DNA of 64,000 nucleotides from Dastarcus helophoroides (GCA_028583605.1 CM053325.1:39483435-39547434); one strand, 5' to 3'. Shown: positions 47,165 through 60,479, counted from the stretch's first letter. The notes: generated from the letters alone by a model not told the origin. Program-made: numbers and translations.

Positions 47165-48959
47165 TATATTTATGGACACATATATAGTCTAATCCTAGAA
47201 AATATATACTGTATTTTCTACTGACTGCGAATAGAAGATTTCGCAATTATAGAAAGAAAAGTACCATTACATGTGTCATGTTTATCAGAAAAATATGCTG
47301 GAGTAGTAAATATGTAAAAATGTGTTTATTAAAATGTCGAATGCTACATTTTACCTTCTAGGTAAAACTTTTAAAGAATATAAATATATGTGTTGTCCCT
47401 TGTGAGAGGTATTAAATATAAAATGAAAATGCTGCTCATTTAACTAAAATGCAAATTAGATTGATATGTGCCGTGTTGTTTTATTTCCTTTGCTAAATTA
47501 AGCCGAACCGGTTGGGCGCATTTATTTTAAACGCTGTTGGTGGATTCGTTTATCCCAAATTTTAAGAGGAAAATAGAAGGATACATACATATTTTAAATC
47601 ATTTTTAACCAGTCATATTTGTAAAATACCTTGACCATTATTAATTGATGAACCGTAAATATCGAAAAAGGCGAATAGAAGTGCATAAAGAAAAGTGCAC
47701 AAGAAAAAGACTTTTAGGAAAAGCACCAATCTCAAGAGAAATAGTCATTATTTTGAGGAAAAATAAATTTTGTGGAAAAAGTTAAACTTTTGACAAAAAG
47801 TCAAACTCCTAAGTTTCCTGTTCCAAAATTTCTAGAAATTTCAGAAGGTTAAAGTTCAAAATTTTTAGAAAAAGCCCAATGTTCAGAAATATATTGAATA
47901 ATTAATATTTGTAACCATAATTTGTTGTAATTCTTCAATATCCACAACTAATAAAACATATTAACAATAAATATAAAAAAATAAAAAATATCTTATAAGT
48001 GTCGAAAATTATAATAATGGGAAAGACCTACAAAATTATGATCTGTTTCAAGTTTCCTCTACCATTGACACAAGTACATTGGTCAAGGTTACCGGAGATG
48101 CGATCGAAAGATGCGTAAAATATGTATTTAGAACTAAAAGTTGATACTTTTGAACATATTCTACGATATTTTGTTGTGTTAATTTATTTAGTTTATTTAG
48201 ATCTATTTCCAATTTTATGTTTCCATTGTTTTAAGCACATTTTCATAATTTTACGCAACATATTATTTATTGCTTCTTTTTTTGCCATAAATGCTTTTAC
48301 ATGACCCGCTAATTTAAAAACAAAACAAATAAAATGAATTGTTTTTTGTGATCATTTCAATATTGGCCATATGCAGGGCGATTCAAAATGCGACGCACAT
48401 ATTTTAGGAGCATATTTTGAAGTCAAAATAACACCTTTTATTTCTATAAATATGTGTTCCGGAATATGATTTTCTAGGCTATCTTTACCCGCTGAATACG
48501 AATCTGAAGTCAAAAGCGGGTGTTAATAAGCAAATAAATGATAAAAACCCAAAAAACCGATAAGTCACGATACTTTTATCGACTTTTTGGATTTTTATCG
48601 ATTATTTACTCATTGGCCCTCAATTTTGACTTCGAATTCATGTTCAGCGGAAAAAAATACCATAGAAAATGATGGTCCGGCCCCCAGCAGCCACCACTTT
48701 TTTTGTGGACTTTGTGTTATTGCTTAACTTTGGTTTAAGTGGAAAGTTGTTGCTATTATTATTTTGGTCTAGAAGGTTCACCAAAATTTTAAGTTTTGAT
48801 AGGTTATTGTGATAATAGTCCCCGTCTGTTGGCTAGGATTATCTTGCAAACGGTTTGCTGACATTGCTGACATTCTTCTTTATATCACAATGATAGAATA
48901 CTAAAAGCCTCACTAAATCTGAAAAGAAATCTTATACACATAATATCAATATAAGCACC
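47165..48959. other. Gene-free AT-rich stretch
   Basis: No recognisable gene. Short inverted words such as CGATACTTTTATCGACTTT near 48570 only. Confidence 0.45.
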
Positions 48960-48969
48960 AGATGCGGGA

Positions 48970-49361
48970 AGGGCCGGCTCAGGAAGTCCAAGATATCTAT
49001 GAACAACCACAACTAACAATTGACAAGACACGCAAACAAGAGCAAATGATTATTTTGGGAGATATGAATAGTAGTGGGAAAGGAAATAATCCCTGGAATT
49101 AAGAACGCGTTCAATGAAGAAAACATAAATAAACGAGGGAAAATACTCATTGAATTCTGCACTTACAATGAGTTGGGGATTAATAAAATATATTTCCAAC
49201 ATAAACCTCAACACAAAGTTACTTCTCGAGGAGGCAGAGTCGCGACATCTATAAAAGATTACATATTAACAAATAGAGCCATCAAACCAGAACAAATAGC
49301 AGATGTCAGGAAACTAACGTCAGCAAATATAGGATCAGATCACAACTTGGTACTAAGCTAA
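48970..49361 (+). pseudogene. AP-like endonuclease domain of a non-LTR element
   Basis: MIILGDMNSSGKG (GDMN in place of the usual GDFN) is read at about 49035-49080. A frame change then gives FCTYNELGINKIYFQHK, SIKDYILTNRAIKPEQI and ANIGSDHNLVLS. These are the C-terminal APE blocks, with the conserved SDH. The N-terminal half is missing or unrecognisable. Confidence 0.7.
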
Positions 49362-50029
49362 GATACTGTAACGAGCAAAACAAGCAAGCCTTGCAATCCC
49401 ATAACAAAGTTTAACCTTCGTAACTAAGAACGGAGAATAAGTGTGATTTATATACAACATGAAGATAAAGAAATTACCGATTGACGAACAGCAAACACTG
49501 AAGGTAGCTTTAACGAACTTACTAGTGCATGTAAATCAAGCGACTGAAGAAGTACTAGAAAAAAGAACAATCAAACTGACCACACGTAAGTGTAAAGAGA
49601 AACTTTGGCTCATACCGTAAGTAAAACACTAGCTAGAAAGAAAAAGAAATCTCACCTAAACATACCAAACCGACAAGACCCCAGAAACTACATAAAACAT
49701 ACGAAAATCCGAAACAGAGTGAAAAAAAGAATACGGAAATTAAAAAGAGAACACTGAAATAATTTCAGCAAAGAAATGGAAAACGATTTATATGGAACGT
49801 CAAAAACTGTATATGAAAAATGCTCAGCAACACAAAAAGAGAAGTAAACGAGACAGTACAAGTAAACAGCATCTCCACTGACACGCGGAAAAGCTACTTC
49901 AGGGCCCTTCCCCCACAGAATAAAAACCAACAACCAAAAATGGCACCAGCTAAGACGAAAAGGAACAATAGACATCGACAAAGACACACAAGTTCTAACG
50001 GAAGAAGGACTGAAGCGAAATGAAGCATT

Positions 50030-50600
50030 TCAAAAACAGTAAAGCTCCAGGCCCGAACCACACCTCTAATAAATTGTTGAAACATAGAGGAGAAAAATTA
50101 GCAGAACAGCTCACCACCACATTGCTACAACAATATACTAAATAATGCAACAACGCCAGAAGAATGGAAAAAGATTATCACAATACTACTGTTCATAAAC
50201 GGAAAAACATCGGAACCGACAAATTATCGAGGAATATTCCTACTCAACACCACTATGAAACTGTTCACACACGTTCTGGGTCAACACATTCTATGCCATA
50301 CTACATTATGCGAAGAACCAAAAATATTATAGAAACGATTATACAACTCAACACAGGTAACACCACCCTAATTGAAACAAGAACTGCCATAACCGACGAA
50401 ATAGAAATCAACACTGGCGTCAGACAGGGAGACAGTCTCAGCTCATTGTTGTTCAATCTAATAATGGACAAAATAACAAACGGTATGAGAAAAGTAAATC
50501 ATGGTTACAAATTTTATGTTATGCAGACGATGCAACATTATTTGCAGATAGTGTAGATGGACTTCAGTTGCTACTATAAGCAGATGCTCAACATGGAAAT
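50030..50600 (+). pseudogene. Reverse transcriptase fragment of the APE-type element
   Basis: Blocks visible across frames: KNSKAPGPNHTSNKLLKH (start of RT), the NYRGI-like segment damaged, then INTGVRQGDSLSSLLFNLIM and the remnant YADDATLF (about 50518-50545), the catalytic box. Dead copy. Confidence 0.7.
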
Positions 50601-51200
50601 GTCAATCCCTAAAACAAAAAGCATGGTAATTGCCTAGACAATCACACCGATGCAAGATAGTACTCAATCACACAACCAACGAACAGGTATTTGAATTTAA
50701 CTACTTATGCACAACGATCTCACTATACGGAAACCTAAAAAAGAGTGTAAGACAGCAGACGAACTAAAGCATGCAGAATAATAGGTGCCCTAAGTAATTT
50801 TATTTGAAAAAACAACTGCATGGCAAACGCCAATAAGGTAAGAATATAAAAAACATGCAACAAACCTATAATGACTTACATGGCCGACACAAAGGCTGAG
50901 ACAAGTGAAACCAAAAGGATTACATGAACAACTAAAATGAGACTGCTAAGAGCAATAACAAGGATAACGCTGAGATATCAAAGGAGAAATAACGAGATTA
51001 GAAAATAATGCCAAACGGAAGACATATTATGATGGGTTCGAGCGAGAAGAAGATTTTGGAATAAACATGTATTACGGGTGGCAAATGACAGACTGGTGAA
51101 CATTACCAGAAACGGAAAAAACAGCATCCAAACGACCTCCAGGACGACCACCTAAGAGATGGAAGGAAAGCTGGGCTTCAATATCGCAAGAATGAAAACA

Positions 51201-53498
51201 AGAGGTCTGGGATTCGGAAGGGCCAAACAAGCTATAAGCTTTCGCACAGAAGAAGAACAAGATTTGTTGTATCAAAAAAATGTAGGAGACAGAAATTTTA
51301 GCTCTTTTTACCACTAAATAGATTGTGTTATTTGAATTTTAAATTTACCGGTACAAGCATAATATTTCGGTAAGAAAAAATGGCCACTCTAAAATTTGGT
51401 TTAACATTATTTTTGAAACAAAAATGATATAAGTGCCCAAAAAAAACAGGGTTTTTGAAATTTTCAATATATTTAATCCGTAACTGTAGGTCACAATTCC
51501 ACACAATCGATTTTCTTGAGCAGGGTTGCATTTTAGGGCACATATTTATAGAAAAAAAGTCGTAACTCCTTGTCGGCAACAATACCCTTTTAAAATTTGT
51601 GCATTGAATTTTGAATAACTCTATATAAAAATTTGACAAAAATACGTCTAGAAAGTGGAGTGGCTTCGACAAATTCTTTTCTCTCTCTCTCTCGTTGATA
51701 ATTATTTGTCAATTGGCATGTACGAAACGCGCAAGTGGGCAAGATATCATAATAACAATTGCAACTCAGTTATTCTGTTGAAAGCCCACAAATAAACCAC
51801 CTAAAATATTTTTGGATTTCTCCTATATAATCTTTTCCATTAAAAAATATGTATGAACACAGTAACATATGACATTAAAATTAAACGAAATTGCCTAGTT
51901 TTGACATTTCTCAGCAGCTGTTATATATATTTATTTACACTGTTTTTCTATAATCCGTGGGCAACCTCTATGTTTCACTTTTGACATTTGACATACCAAA
52001 TTATATAAAATGGGAATATTTAATAGGGCGTCTGTAATAAAGAAGAATGTTGCCATAATTTTCTTAGAATTTGTTTAACCAGAAAAAATGATTAACTAAG
52101 TACGCTACTAGTGAATTTATTTAAAAATGAATACATATTTGTTTTTAAAAGTTTACAACTGATTTGACACTAACGAATATTCTCTTAACCAGTCAACAGA
52201 GGTAAATGTGCCATACTTATATTTCAGGGTGGTGCTGTAATTTTTCGACATGTTCACGTATGTTTCTTACCTAATCAGTATCGTAATTATTGGTTATGAT
52301 TTTCTGTTAACGTCTTTCACTATGTGGTACATATCTAACAATAAGGTTGACGTTATGTCAAAGTTAAATGACAATTTGGAGTGTACTTATCAAGTAAGGA
52401 AAACACGTTAACATGGCAAAAAACTACAGCAACACACCAACACCCTAGATGGGAAAACTTTTTGCACACACGGTACTTGATACAATCTACCTTGTCAGTA
52501 TAGTCTTAATTCATACCTAGATAATGGCTTATTTATATTGGATATATTGCTGTCTTTCAGGATATCTGCCTAAGATCTACATTAGCCATTCTCATTTTTT
52601 ATTCATTTGTAAATGTTTTCTTTACTTTGGTATAAGATTAGATGATGACGGAATAAAAAGCCTGTTGCATAAAAGCAATTCTCTTATACATTTGTACTTT
52701 TATTTAAGGGCGCTATAGATCAGCTGAAAATATTCGATGATCCCAACGTAGCAGCAGAACAATGCAAAACGGACTTCCAGGTTTGTTGTTTTTTTTATGC
52801 CAAATATTGTAGAAATTGGAGTGTAAAATGTTCACCTTAATATGCGTACAAACGGGCGAAATAAACGTTTTGCTAGTCGCTTGTGATATTTAATTTCGAT
52901 GGAGCCACTGCACTAAATGAACCACTTGTGAGCCATTTTCCCCAATTTGCCACATGTCTGTCTTTTTGAGGAATACAAATCATTTCACAGACCCAGTTTT
53001 TGGATTATTTACGAGAGCGTTTATTCCATATTATTGGCATTGATACCTGCTATTTGGTGCTATCAAGAGTGTAATCGGCATCCCATGAAGGACACGGAAT
53101 TGGATAGCTGATGACCAACTTCCTAAAGAACCCTAAAATATCTAGAAATGCACCCCTCGTTTTGTATCTATCTATATATTTCTCTCTGTCTCTCTACGAG
53201 GCTTGGATTCAATTCCAAGGTCCTTGAATAATTCCGCGGTTTGCCAATGATTCTGCGGTAACGAATAATCCGCTTTCAAGATTTTTTCCCGTGCTTACAT
53301 TTATGTAGATCGTTCCCTATATGGAATTATGCATACTATTCTTAGTGTTTATTACCTGTGCAATTATTTCAATTTCGTCCCCTCTATTTTAACTCGCTCG
53401 ACATTATCGTAATTGCACTGATATAAATTAACATTGCAGATGTGTAGCTCGCTTACACACATCTTAAATGAATTGAATTAGAATTTGTTTTTAAAATA
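51201..53498. other. Gene-free AT-rich stretch
   Basis: No recognisable gene. A (TC)7 run lies near 51680. 51985-52175 is the second copy of the 18760-18990 repeat. Confidence 0.45.
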
Positions 53499-53500
53499 TA

Positions 53501-53802
53501 CAAGGTGATTCTAAAAGTACAACCATAAATTCAGGATCGTATTTTAGAGCCCAAAATAAGATGAAAATTCTATATTATTATGTGTCATAAAATGCTTCGT
53601 TTCCGAGTTGCATGGTGAGGAAGGTTATTTCCTGATTATGGTTTTTAATTAATAATTGCGAAACTTGTATAGATATTGGAATAAAATTTATCACAAATTC
53701 ATATCTTTTCGTATCCTTTTATGTTTATATAGACTTTTTGTCTTATTGTCAGGATGTAAAATACGATCCTGTATTTATGGTACTACATTTAGAAACACCT
53801 TG
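53501..53802. mobile_element. 302-bp MITE with mariner-type ends
   Basis: Starts CAAGGTG after TA and ends CACCTTG before TA. The inverted repeat extends inward: ACCATAAATTCAGGATCGTA against TACGATCCTGTATTTATGGT. No coding sequence. The TA duplication points to Tc1/mariner-type mobilisation. Confidence 0.8.
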
Positions 53803-53804
53803 TA

Positions 53805-55969
53805 TAAATTAGTAATATATTTGATTAACTACTTAAAATTAAGGAAATGTTTGATGCAGTTATTTATTGTAGCCTTTCAGGTATTTAAATAATAATAGAC
53901 TGAAAATATATAAATATTTTTTGTAAAAGTGAAGGAATGATCTAGATTTAGGGTGGGTTGCCTAAATTAGGCCTAATTTGTTAGGTTTATTGTACTATTT
54001 TGGTTATTGAAATCATTGCAGCAATCCAAATTTAGAGAAAACTGAAAAACGTCCCGGTGTAGCGTATCACGTGACTGACTCTCTTATCTTCGTTTAAATA
54101 TAGTTTGGTCCATTGCAGGTACCCATTCTATGAAGATGTTCGATTAATTAACACTGACCAGTTCCACTAGTTTTCTTATACTGTTTTTTGAGAGATGTAA
54201 GCATAATATTGTCCTTGTCTTGTTCGGTATTTTAATGAATGCCTAAGGTTTTTGGAAAAGAGCTAGTTCTTTCAAATGCTGTGCACAGGAAAAGAATTCC
54301 TAAAATGTTTAAAACATAACCTCAGGAAAATTGTTAGAAAAGTGGACAGGTCATTGTTGATTAAATGAACATTTACAGAATGGGTAAGGGCGCAAGTTGT
54401 AGGGGGCGTTTAGAAAAAGATGAGAGTGCCGAGCACTGTGATGTTGTTACTGGCTATAGCATTAATCAGAGGGATCCAAGTTAAGTGCTGGTCTATATTT
54501 TCAGGTACAACCAAAAGACAATTTTAGTGAATAACCCACAAGGTCACCATTCCCCACTTAATGTGAATGACATATTGCACGGACCATAAATACTGCATGG
54601 TAATGCAGCTGGACCAACTGCAAAGCTGCTTTTGCAGATGCTGTGGTATAAGTAGATATATCATAGCAATTCCACCACCAAATGTGACGCCATGCTTCAG
54701 ATGGCATGTCGCCGAAGAAGTACAGGAGCGGGGCATGTAGCATATCAAATGGAAGGGCGCGATTTGTAGATTAAGGTGGTGATAACGAAGTATGTCAATA
54801 GGGCCTAATTTAGAAAAAAAATGAAATAAAATGACCAATTGCGTAGCTTAGGGGCACGTGAGGTACTCAATGAAAGAGCGTGACGTGTAGAGTAGGATGG
54901 CGGCAACGAAGTATGCCAATAGGGCCTTATTTTAAAACAGGCGGTAAGTAAACGTTGTGCGACTGAAGGGCGGTTGTGAATTTATTGGCGCCATTGTTGC
55001 TGTAAAACATCAAAGCCATGTGTCTATTAGAACCACTAATATAACGCTCAACACTGGATGAAGAGTGTCAGTTGCATCAATCATGGAAGAGAAGTGTGTT
55101 ATGACTTGTATTTATTCTGGATAATGGGACCCAGTTATCTACAAAATATTTGATGAAACAGATGAAATATATCTCGGTGCAATTATTTGAGAGTTGCACA
55201 GATGTAATGAAAAATGTATTTTTTCAAACTATTGGGATCAGACAGAGTTAGAGAAATTTATTATGGAGGGAAAGCTGCCACCTGAATGTTAAGTGTGACC
55301 TGCGCATCAAGAGCATTGTCAAGAGGAAATTACGACGGCTTATAATGAAACGAAATAAATATTAAGGTACAATTGTCAAGCATTAGTTTAACGGATGTCT
55401 TTGAACGAGAAAGTTCTCGAGTTTATTGACAAACTAGAAATCCTTAAACGTGACATTAGTGCATATGAAAATAAAAGTCAACAACAAGCAACTTCGCCAA
55501 TTTAAAAATCAGCCCAGATATTTCGTTTTACTAATGGCAATAGTCAATGGCATTTTTTACATGGGCATTCCGACGAACGTCAAATACATTGTGGTATGCT
55601 TCAACAAGATGAAAAATCTAAGAGTTCCTACTTCGTGGATACCTTTAGGAATAATTACTGTTAGTTCTGATCGACCAGTATTTTGGACCTCTGCACCGAA
55701 AACCAATGAATCTTATGTTAAATAAAAATTAAGCTTATTTTTTAAGATGAAAGTCAAGGTGACATAACGGACTAGGGAACGATTTTACTGGAACCAGTAC
55801 GACCAAAAATAAATGCAGCATCCAATCTCTCGAGTTTGTTGGAAGAAGATATATCTAATACGTTTTTAATATTGTATAAAATTGTTATTGTTGTATTATT
55901 TTCAATGTTAAATGTCATAAAAAATTGATTATAAAAAATAAAACACGCTTAAGGTACGTAGGTGTTTTA
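53805..55969. other. Stretch without a recognisable gene
   Basis: Contains an imperfect tandem repeat at about 54720-54940 and scattered frames at 55085-55730 (for example CNEKCIFSNYWDQTELEKFI, later KVLEFIDKLEILKRDISAYE). The frames read like an old protein-coding remnant, but I cannot name a family. Confidence 0.4.
54723..54940 (+). repeat. Imperfect tandem repeat, about 120-bp unit
   Basis: Both units contain GGGCATGT/GGCACGTGAG, CAAATGGAAGGGCGCGA / CAATGAAAGAGCGTGA, then GGTGGTGATAACGAAGTATG / GGATGGCGGCAACGAAGTAT followed by CCAATAGGGCC-type sequence. Confidence 0.6.
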
Positions 55970-56410
55970 TTAAAAAACCATATATATTTTCAATAATTTA
56001 TTAAAGTAAACATTCCAATACAAGTTGTATAATATCCAACAATTATTTAAACTGTAAATCACTTTATGATTAAGTATCTTATGATGCATGCATGCTTTTT
56101 CTAAATTAGGACAGTTTTCTACTTCTTCCAAATTGATTATTTGAGGCATCGGGTTCATGTTGATCAGTATGGAACTTAAAAGCAGCATTTTTTCTTCTCC
56201 TTTAACGTATATTCTATTTAGACCATGCAGATTCTCTTCTAAAACTTTTGGTAGGTACTCGTAACTAACGACACCATTGCTGCAACGTAGACTATGCTGA
56301 TTGTATTCTAGGGATGTAACTTGTTTTTTCTCATCTTCTTTTAACTGATTGATTCCTTACAAAGTTAGGAGTTTTGAATCCTTGAATATCTACTACAACG
56401 ATTTTCATCT
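55970..56410 (-). pseudogene. Unrecognised broken gene, MKIVVVDIQGFKTP...
   Basis: On the minus strand, MKIVVVDIQGFKTPNF starts at about 56408 and soon hits a stop. A shifted frame then runs through KQVTSLEYNQHSLRC, VVSYEYLPKVLEENL and LNRIYVKGEEK. It continues into VENCPNLEKACMHH and VIYSLNNCWILYNLYW. The hydrophobic start with an early Asp, and the spaced Cys/His before LNNC, suggest a real protein now missing its middle. It recalls multicopy insect proteins of unknown function, but I cannot assign a family. Confidence 0.4.
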
Positions 56411-56977
56411 TGCGACTTTCAATAAACAACTACATAGTTTATGGATCTACACTATATTTTTAACACCTCCAGAAAATGGGGTATATTTAATTATTTTATC
56501 ATAAATAGTGATGCAATGGCTCTTTGTATTGTCCGAAAATTCATATTTGCTTTCAAATTTGAGTCTGACATCGACAACGGATGATTTTTAAATATTACTA
56601 ATGCTCATAGATTATATGGTGATCCTAATCAAAGATTAAAAGGAAAGGAAATTCTGGGTACAAGTATTTAAATATAATTAGACCATTAATTGAATCGTCA
56701 TCATGTCCTCGTTTCAAGTCTACGAAGTCAATTTCCAAAGAACGATTTCAAACATATGCAACAAATAAACATGGATTCAACAAATATAAAATAATGAAAA
56801 TGTTGAATAATATATTGGGACGATGTTAGAATTAGTCGACAGATAGCGTGCACTGTATGTTTCTTAGCAAGCTGGAAATATGGAAATACCAATCATGATA
56901 ATGAAATTAACACTATTCGAGAATAATTGTTGGAACGAGGAATTATTTACTAATATAATTAGCTTGAGCGAGCGATT

Positions 56978-56980
<3 letters not shown>
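56411..56980. other. Gene-free AT-rich stretch
   Basis: Nothing recognisable before the (TA)n tract. Confidence 0.45.

Positions 56981-57041
<61 letters not shown>
56981..57041. repeat. (TA)n microsatellite, left side of element C
   Basis: 61 bp of alternating AT ending exactly at the CAGGGTGAGTCAC terminus. Confidence 0.95.
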
Positions 57042-57044
<3 letters not shown>

Positions 57045-59878
57045 GGTGAGTCACTAAGCGGGAATCGGTCTTTGGTAGGCGTATCGTTCAAAATATCAAA
57101 AAATGTTTCGAATAAAAGTTGTTTGAAATAAAGTTCTCCACAACCTAAAATTATTGCCAAATATGGCGGCCTTCCGGTTGCACCGGAAATGAACACAACT
57201 TTCTTATTTTAAATAGAACACCCTATGTATTTTTACAATTTTGGATTCCGTGTTAAAAATGAATATGAATTTATTAAGTCGACATAGGCCCTTAAATTTG
57301 ACGATTTCGGAGCTTGACGCCATTAATGATATTTTCCAAACGCAATGACTCAGAGTTGTGTGGCATACGGTTTTGGATTCAGGAAGAAATGGAGTATTTG
57401 TTTACGTCTTTGCTGTTAGCAAGATTTCTTAAATTTCTTCACATCCGTCGACTCAATTCTTCAGTTGTTCAAACATGCATAACTTAATGTTTTCAAAGGA
57501 ACCACCTATCTTGGATTATCTTATCGGATGCGAAATTAAATTACCTTTTTTCTGGTATCAAGCATTGCCACCTCCGTCCAATAATTTTTGAGAAATTTAG
57601 AATTTTGTAAAAATTTTAATTAATTTTCGTATTATCGCGTTAGCCCTGGCATGTCGCGTAGTTTCAGTAGTGGCTGCTGCTGTCCAATATCCGCACTTAA
57701 GAACCAGAAGAATAAGTATAACATTACAAATAAGCCAAAAATCGGTTTCATGATTGTTGTGTAAAAACAAGTTTCATCCGTATCACACTTAGCTAGTGCA
57801 AGAACTCAATCAAGCTGACTAACAAACGATGCAGTTGTGTGAATGGACGTTACATAATCTGCAGGAACAAAATGACCGTTTCGGACATTGTACTATTTAC
57901 CGACTAATGTACAAACATTTTTTAAGAACCGCTTCGTGGGAAGGAAACAATACACCACGATACTGAAAATCATCATTGGATTTCAGTGTAAAGCATTAAA
58001 GAAAGTAAATAAACAATAAACAAATCGGTAACAGTAAGGTGCAACAAATATTAAGAAGAATACATAAACAATGGTAATAATAACATTAAATTAAATGTTC
58101 AACATAACCACCAGCTTTACGATGGCAAATGCGCAGTCTCTGTAGCAAAGAATTGTACACATCCACCAAGATCTTTTCATTGATATCTTGGAAAGCAACA
58201 CGAACCCGGTCCATCATGTCTTCTCGGGTAGTTGGTGGTTCCTGGTACACAGCTTGCTTAACATGACTCCACAAGAAAAAGTCTGGCTTAGTTAAATCCG
58301 GTGATCTTGCGGGTCATGCCACTGGACCTCCTCCTCCTATCCAATTGTTAGGGAACTGTGTATTGAGGACCTCCCTTACATCCCTTTCATAATGTGCCGG
58401 TGCTCCATCATGTTGGAACCACATTTGCCGCACGACAGCAAGAGGCAAATTGTCTATCATTTCGGGCAATTGATCTTGCAAAAATTGCAAGTAATTGTTG
58501 GCATTCAAATGTTCATTGAAGAAGTGTGGTCCGACAACAAATCTTCCTATGACACCACCCCAAACATTCAGAGACCACCTATGCTGATGGTCTAAGCGCC
58601 TTATTCAATGAGGATTTTTAGTGTGGTAGTAATGGGAGTTGTGTCTTCCCACGAAGCCGTTCTTATGAAATGTACATTCGTCGGTAAATAGTTCATTGTC
58701 CAAAAAGTCATTTTGTTCTTGTAGTTTTCGTAACGCCCACTCACAAAACTGCATTCGGTTGTTGAAATCAGCTTGATTGAGTTCCTGTACTAGCTGGACA
58801 CGATACGGATGAAACTTATTTTTACGCAAGATTCGTGAAACCGAGGTTTGCCTTATTTGTAATTCCGTGCTTATTATTCTGGTACTTAAATGCGGATCTT
58901 GGACAACAGCAGCCGCTACTAAAACTTGGTTTTCTTCATGCGTCGTTGGTTTTCTACGCTCCTTTTTTTCGTATTTCGTACTACCAGTTCGCTCAAACCT
59001 CTCTCTCAATTTAGCGAATGCCGCTGAATTTGGATGTCTCCGATCGGCAAAGCGTTGGACAAAAATTCTTGAGGCAAGAAATGGATTTCTGTCAGCACTG
59101 CCCAAGGCGTAAACCATATCGACCAATTCTTCTTGAGAAAACATTGTCTTTCAGTACTAATACCAAGACCTCGCGACAACAATGAGATAAACTGTCAGTT
59201 ATTGCCGGACAAACGAGACGAAACAAAACCGCGACATCCAGGGCTAACGCTGATAATACGAAATTAATTAAAATTTTTACAAAATTCTAAATTTCTTAAA
59301 AATTATTGGACGGAGGTGGCAATACCTGGTACCAAAAAAAAGGTAATTTAATTTCGCATCCGATAAGATAATCCAAGATAGGTGGTTTCCATTTGAAAAA
59401 AATAAGTTATGCATGTTTGAACAACTAAAGAATTGAGTCGACGGATGTGAAGAAATTTTAGAAATCTTGCTAACATCAAAGACGTAAACAAATACTCCAT
59501 TTCTTCCTGACTCCAAAAACGTATGCCACACAACTCTGAGTCATTGTGTTTGGAAAATATCGTTAATGGCGTTAAGCTACGAAATCGTCAAATTTAACCA
59601 AAAAAATTAAATTACGCGAAAACGGTTCAACTAAGGGCCTATGTCGTCTTAATAAATTCATATTCATTTTCATCAAGAAATCCAAAAATGTAAAAATACG
59701 TAAGGTGTTCTATTTAAAATAAGAAAGTTGTGTTCATTTCCGGTGCAACCAGAAGGCCGCCATATTTGGCAATAATTTCAGGTTGTGGAGAACTTTATTT
59801 CAAACAACTTTTATTCGAAACATGTTTCGATATTTTGAACGATGCGCCTACCAAAGACCGATACCCGCTTAGTGACTC

Positions 59879-59882
<4 letters not shown>
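57042..59882 (-). mobile_element. Mariner-type element C with over 600-bp terminal inverted repeats
   Basis: 2,841 bp starting CAGGGTGAGTCACTAAGCGG and ending in its reverse complement CCGCTTAGTGACTCACCC-like sequence. The arms are about 57042-57668 and 59215-59882. Both lie directly in TA microsatellites, so the duplicated TA is part of the tract. Each arm carries a TTCCGGTTGCACCGGAA dyad (57172-57189; 59739-59756) followed by TCTTATTTTAAATAGAACAC. The transposase is on the minus strand between the arms. Confidence 0.9.
58086..59144 (-). pseudogene. Mariner-type (IS630/Tc1 superfamily) transposase, two in-frame stops
   Basis: 353 codons in one frame from ATG (59144), broken by TGA near 58605 and 58313. 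The N-terminal FSQEELVDMVYALGSADRN is a DUF4817-type helix-turn-helix region. A second HTH is visible as LQIRQTSVSRILRKNKFHPY. Catalytic residues: LFTDECTFHKNG (first Asp), QHDGAPAHY (second Asp) and SPDLTKPDFFLW (third Asp). Counting as in Mos1, 41 residues separate the last two, a DD41D spacing, partly from a GGGG insertion. The family length is met, so apart from the stops (the second replaces the Trp before PARSPDL) it is complete. Confidence 0.85.

Positions 59883-59934
<52 letters not shown>
59883..59934. repeat. (TA)n microsatellite, right side of element C
   Basis: 52 bp of perfect TA starting at the last base of the right terminal repeat. Confidence 0.95.
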
Positions 59935-59937
<3 letters not shown>

Positions 59938-60479
59938 TTACAATTATAACTCATTGGTTTTATTCCATTTCCAATACGGCCATTGACAAGTTTGGTCATT
60001 CAGACTCTTCTGGCGGAGAATCGAGTAAAAAGAGGCAAAGTGTAGTGCAAATTCCTTATACATCTAATGCAGACTTTGTAATATTGCAATTTCCAAAGAT
60101 CCCGAAGATGCTGTAATAATGAGTAACATAACCAAAGAAATTAACAAGTTACTTTAAAAAGTTGAAGGGAAATTAATTTTTGAAAGAAATCTAGAAATGT
60201 CGACATATAACACTTGAAGGGATTTCAGGTCAGTGGAATAATAAAATTACCACAACATTCAAAAATGTTAAAAATAAGATAAATCTAATTGATCAAATAT
60301 TGCAAAAGCAACATGCAAAGTTAGCGAAAAAATTCGAAGACCTTGGAGATCACTTATTGGTACAATTAAAGGTACAGTCACACTTCTATAATGAAGTTTC
60401 TAAAAAAAACCCTAAGTAGTTAAGACAAGATCAAGACAATACTAAAGCTCCGCAGGAGTCATTATTTAGTCATTCACAT

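Larger units (their letters stand above)
48960..51200 (+). mobile_element. Decayed APE-type non-LTR retrotransposon
   Basis: In one orientation: AP-endonuclease-like remnants, reverse transcriptase remnants, and a terminal RPPGRPPKRWKESW motif (about 51127-51170) typical of the C-terminus of many jockey/RTE/CR1-type ORF2 proteins. Stops and frameshifts throughout; ends not defined. Unrelated to the R4-type array, which uses a different nuclease. Confidence 0.7.

Noticed and set aside
56864..57196. Frames with IYIYIY runs here and at 59730-60116 and 2368-2637
   Set aside because: Translations of (TA)n tracts and terminal repeats.
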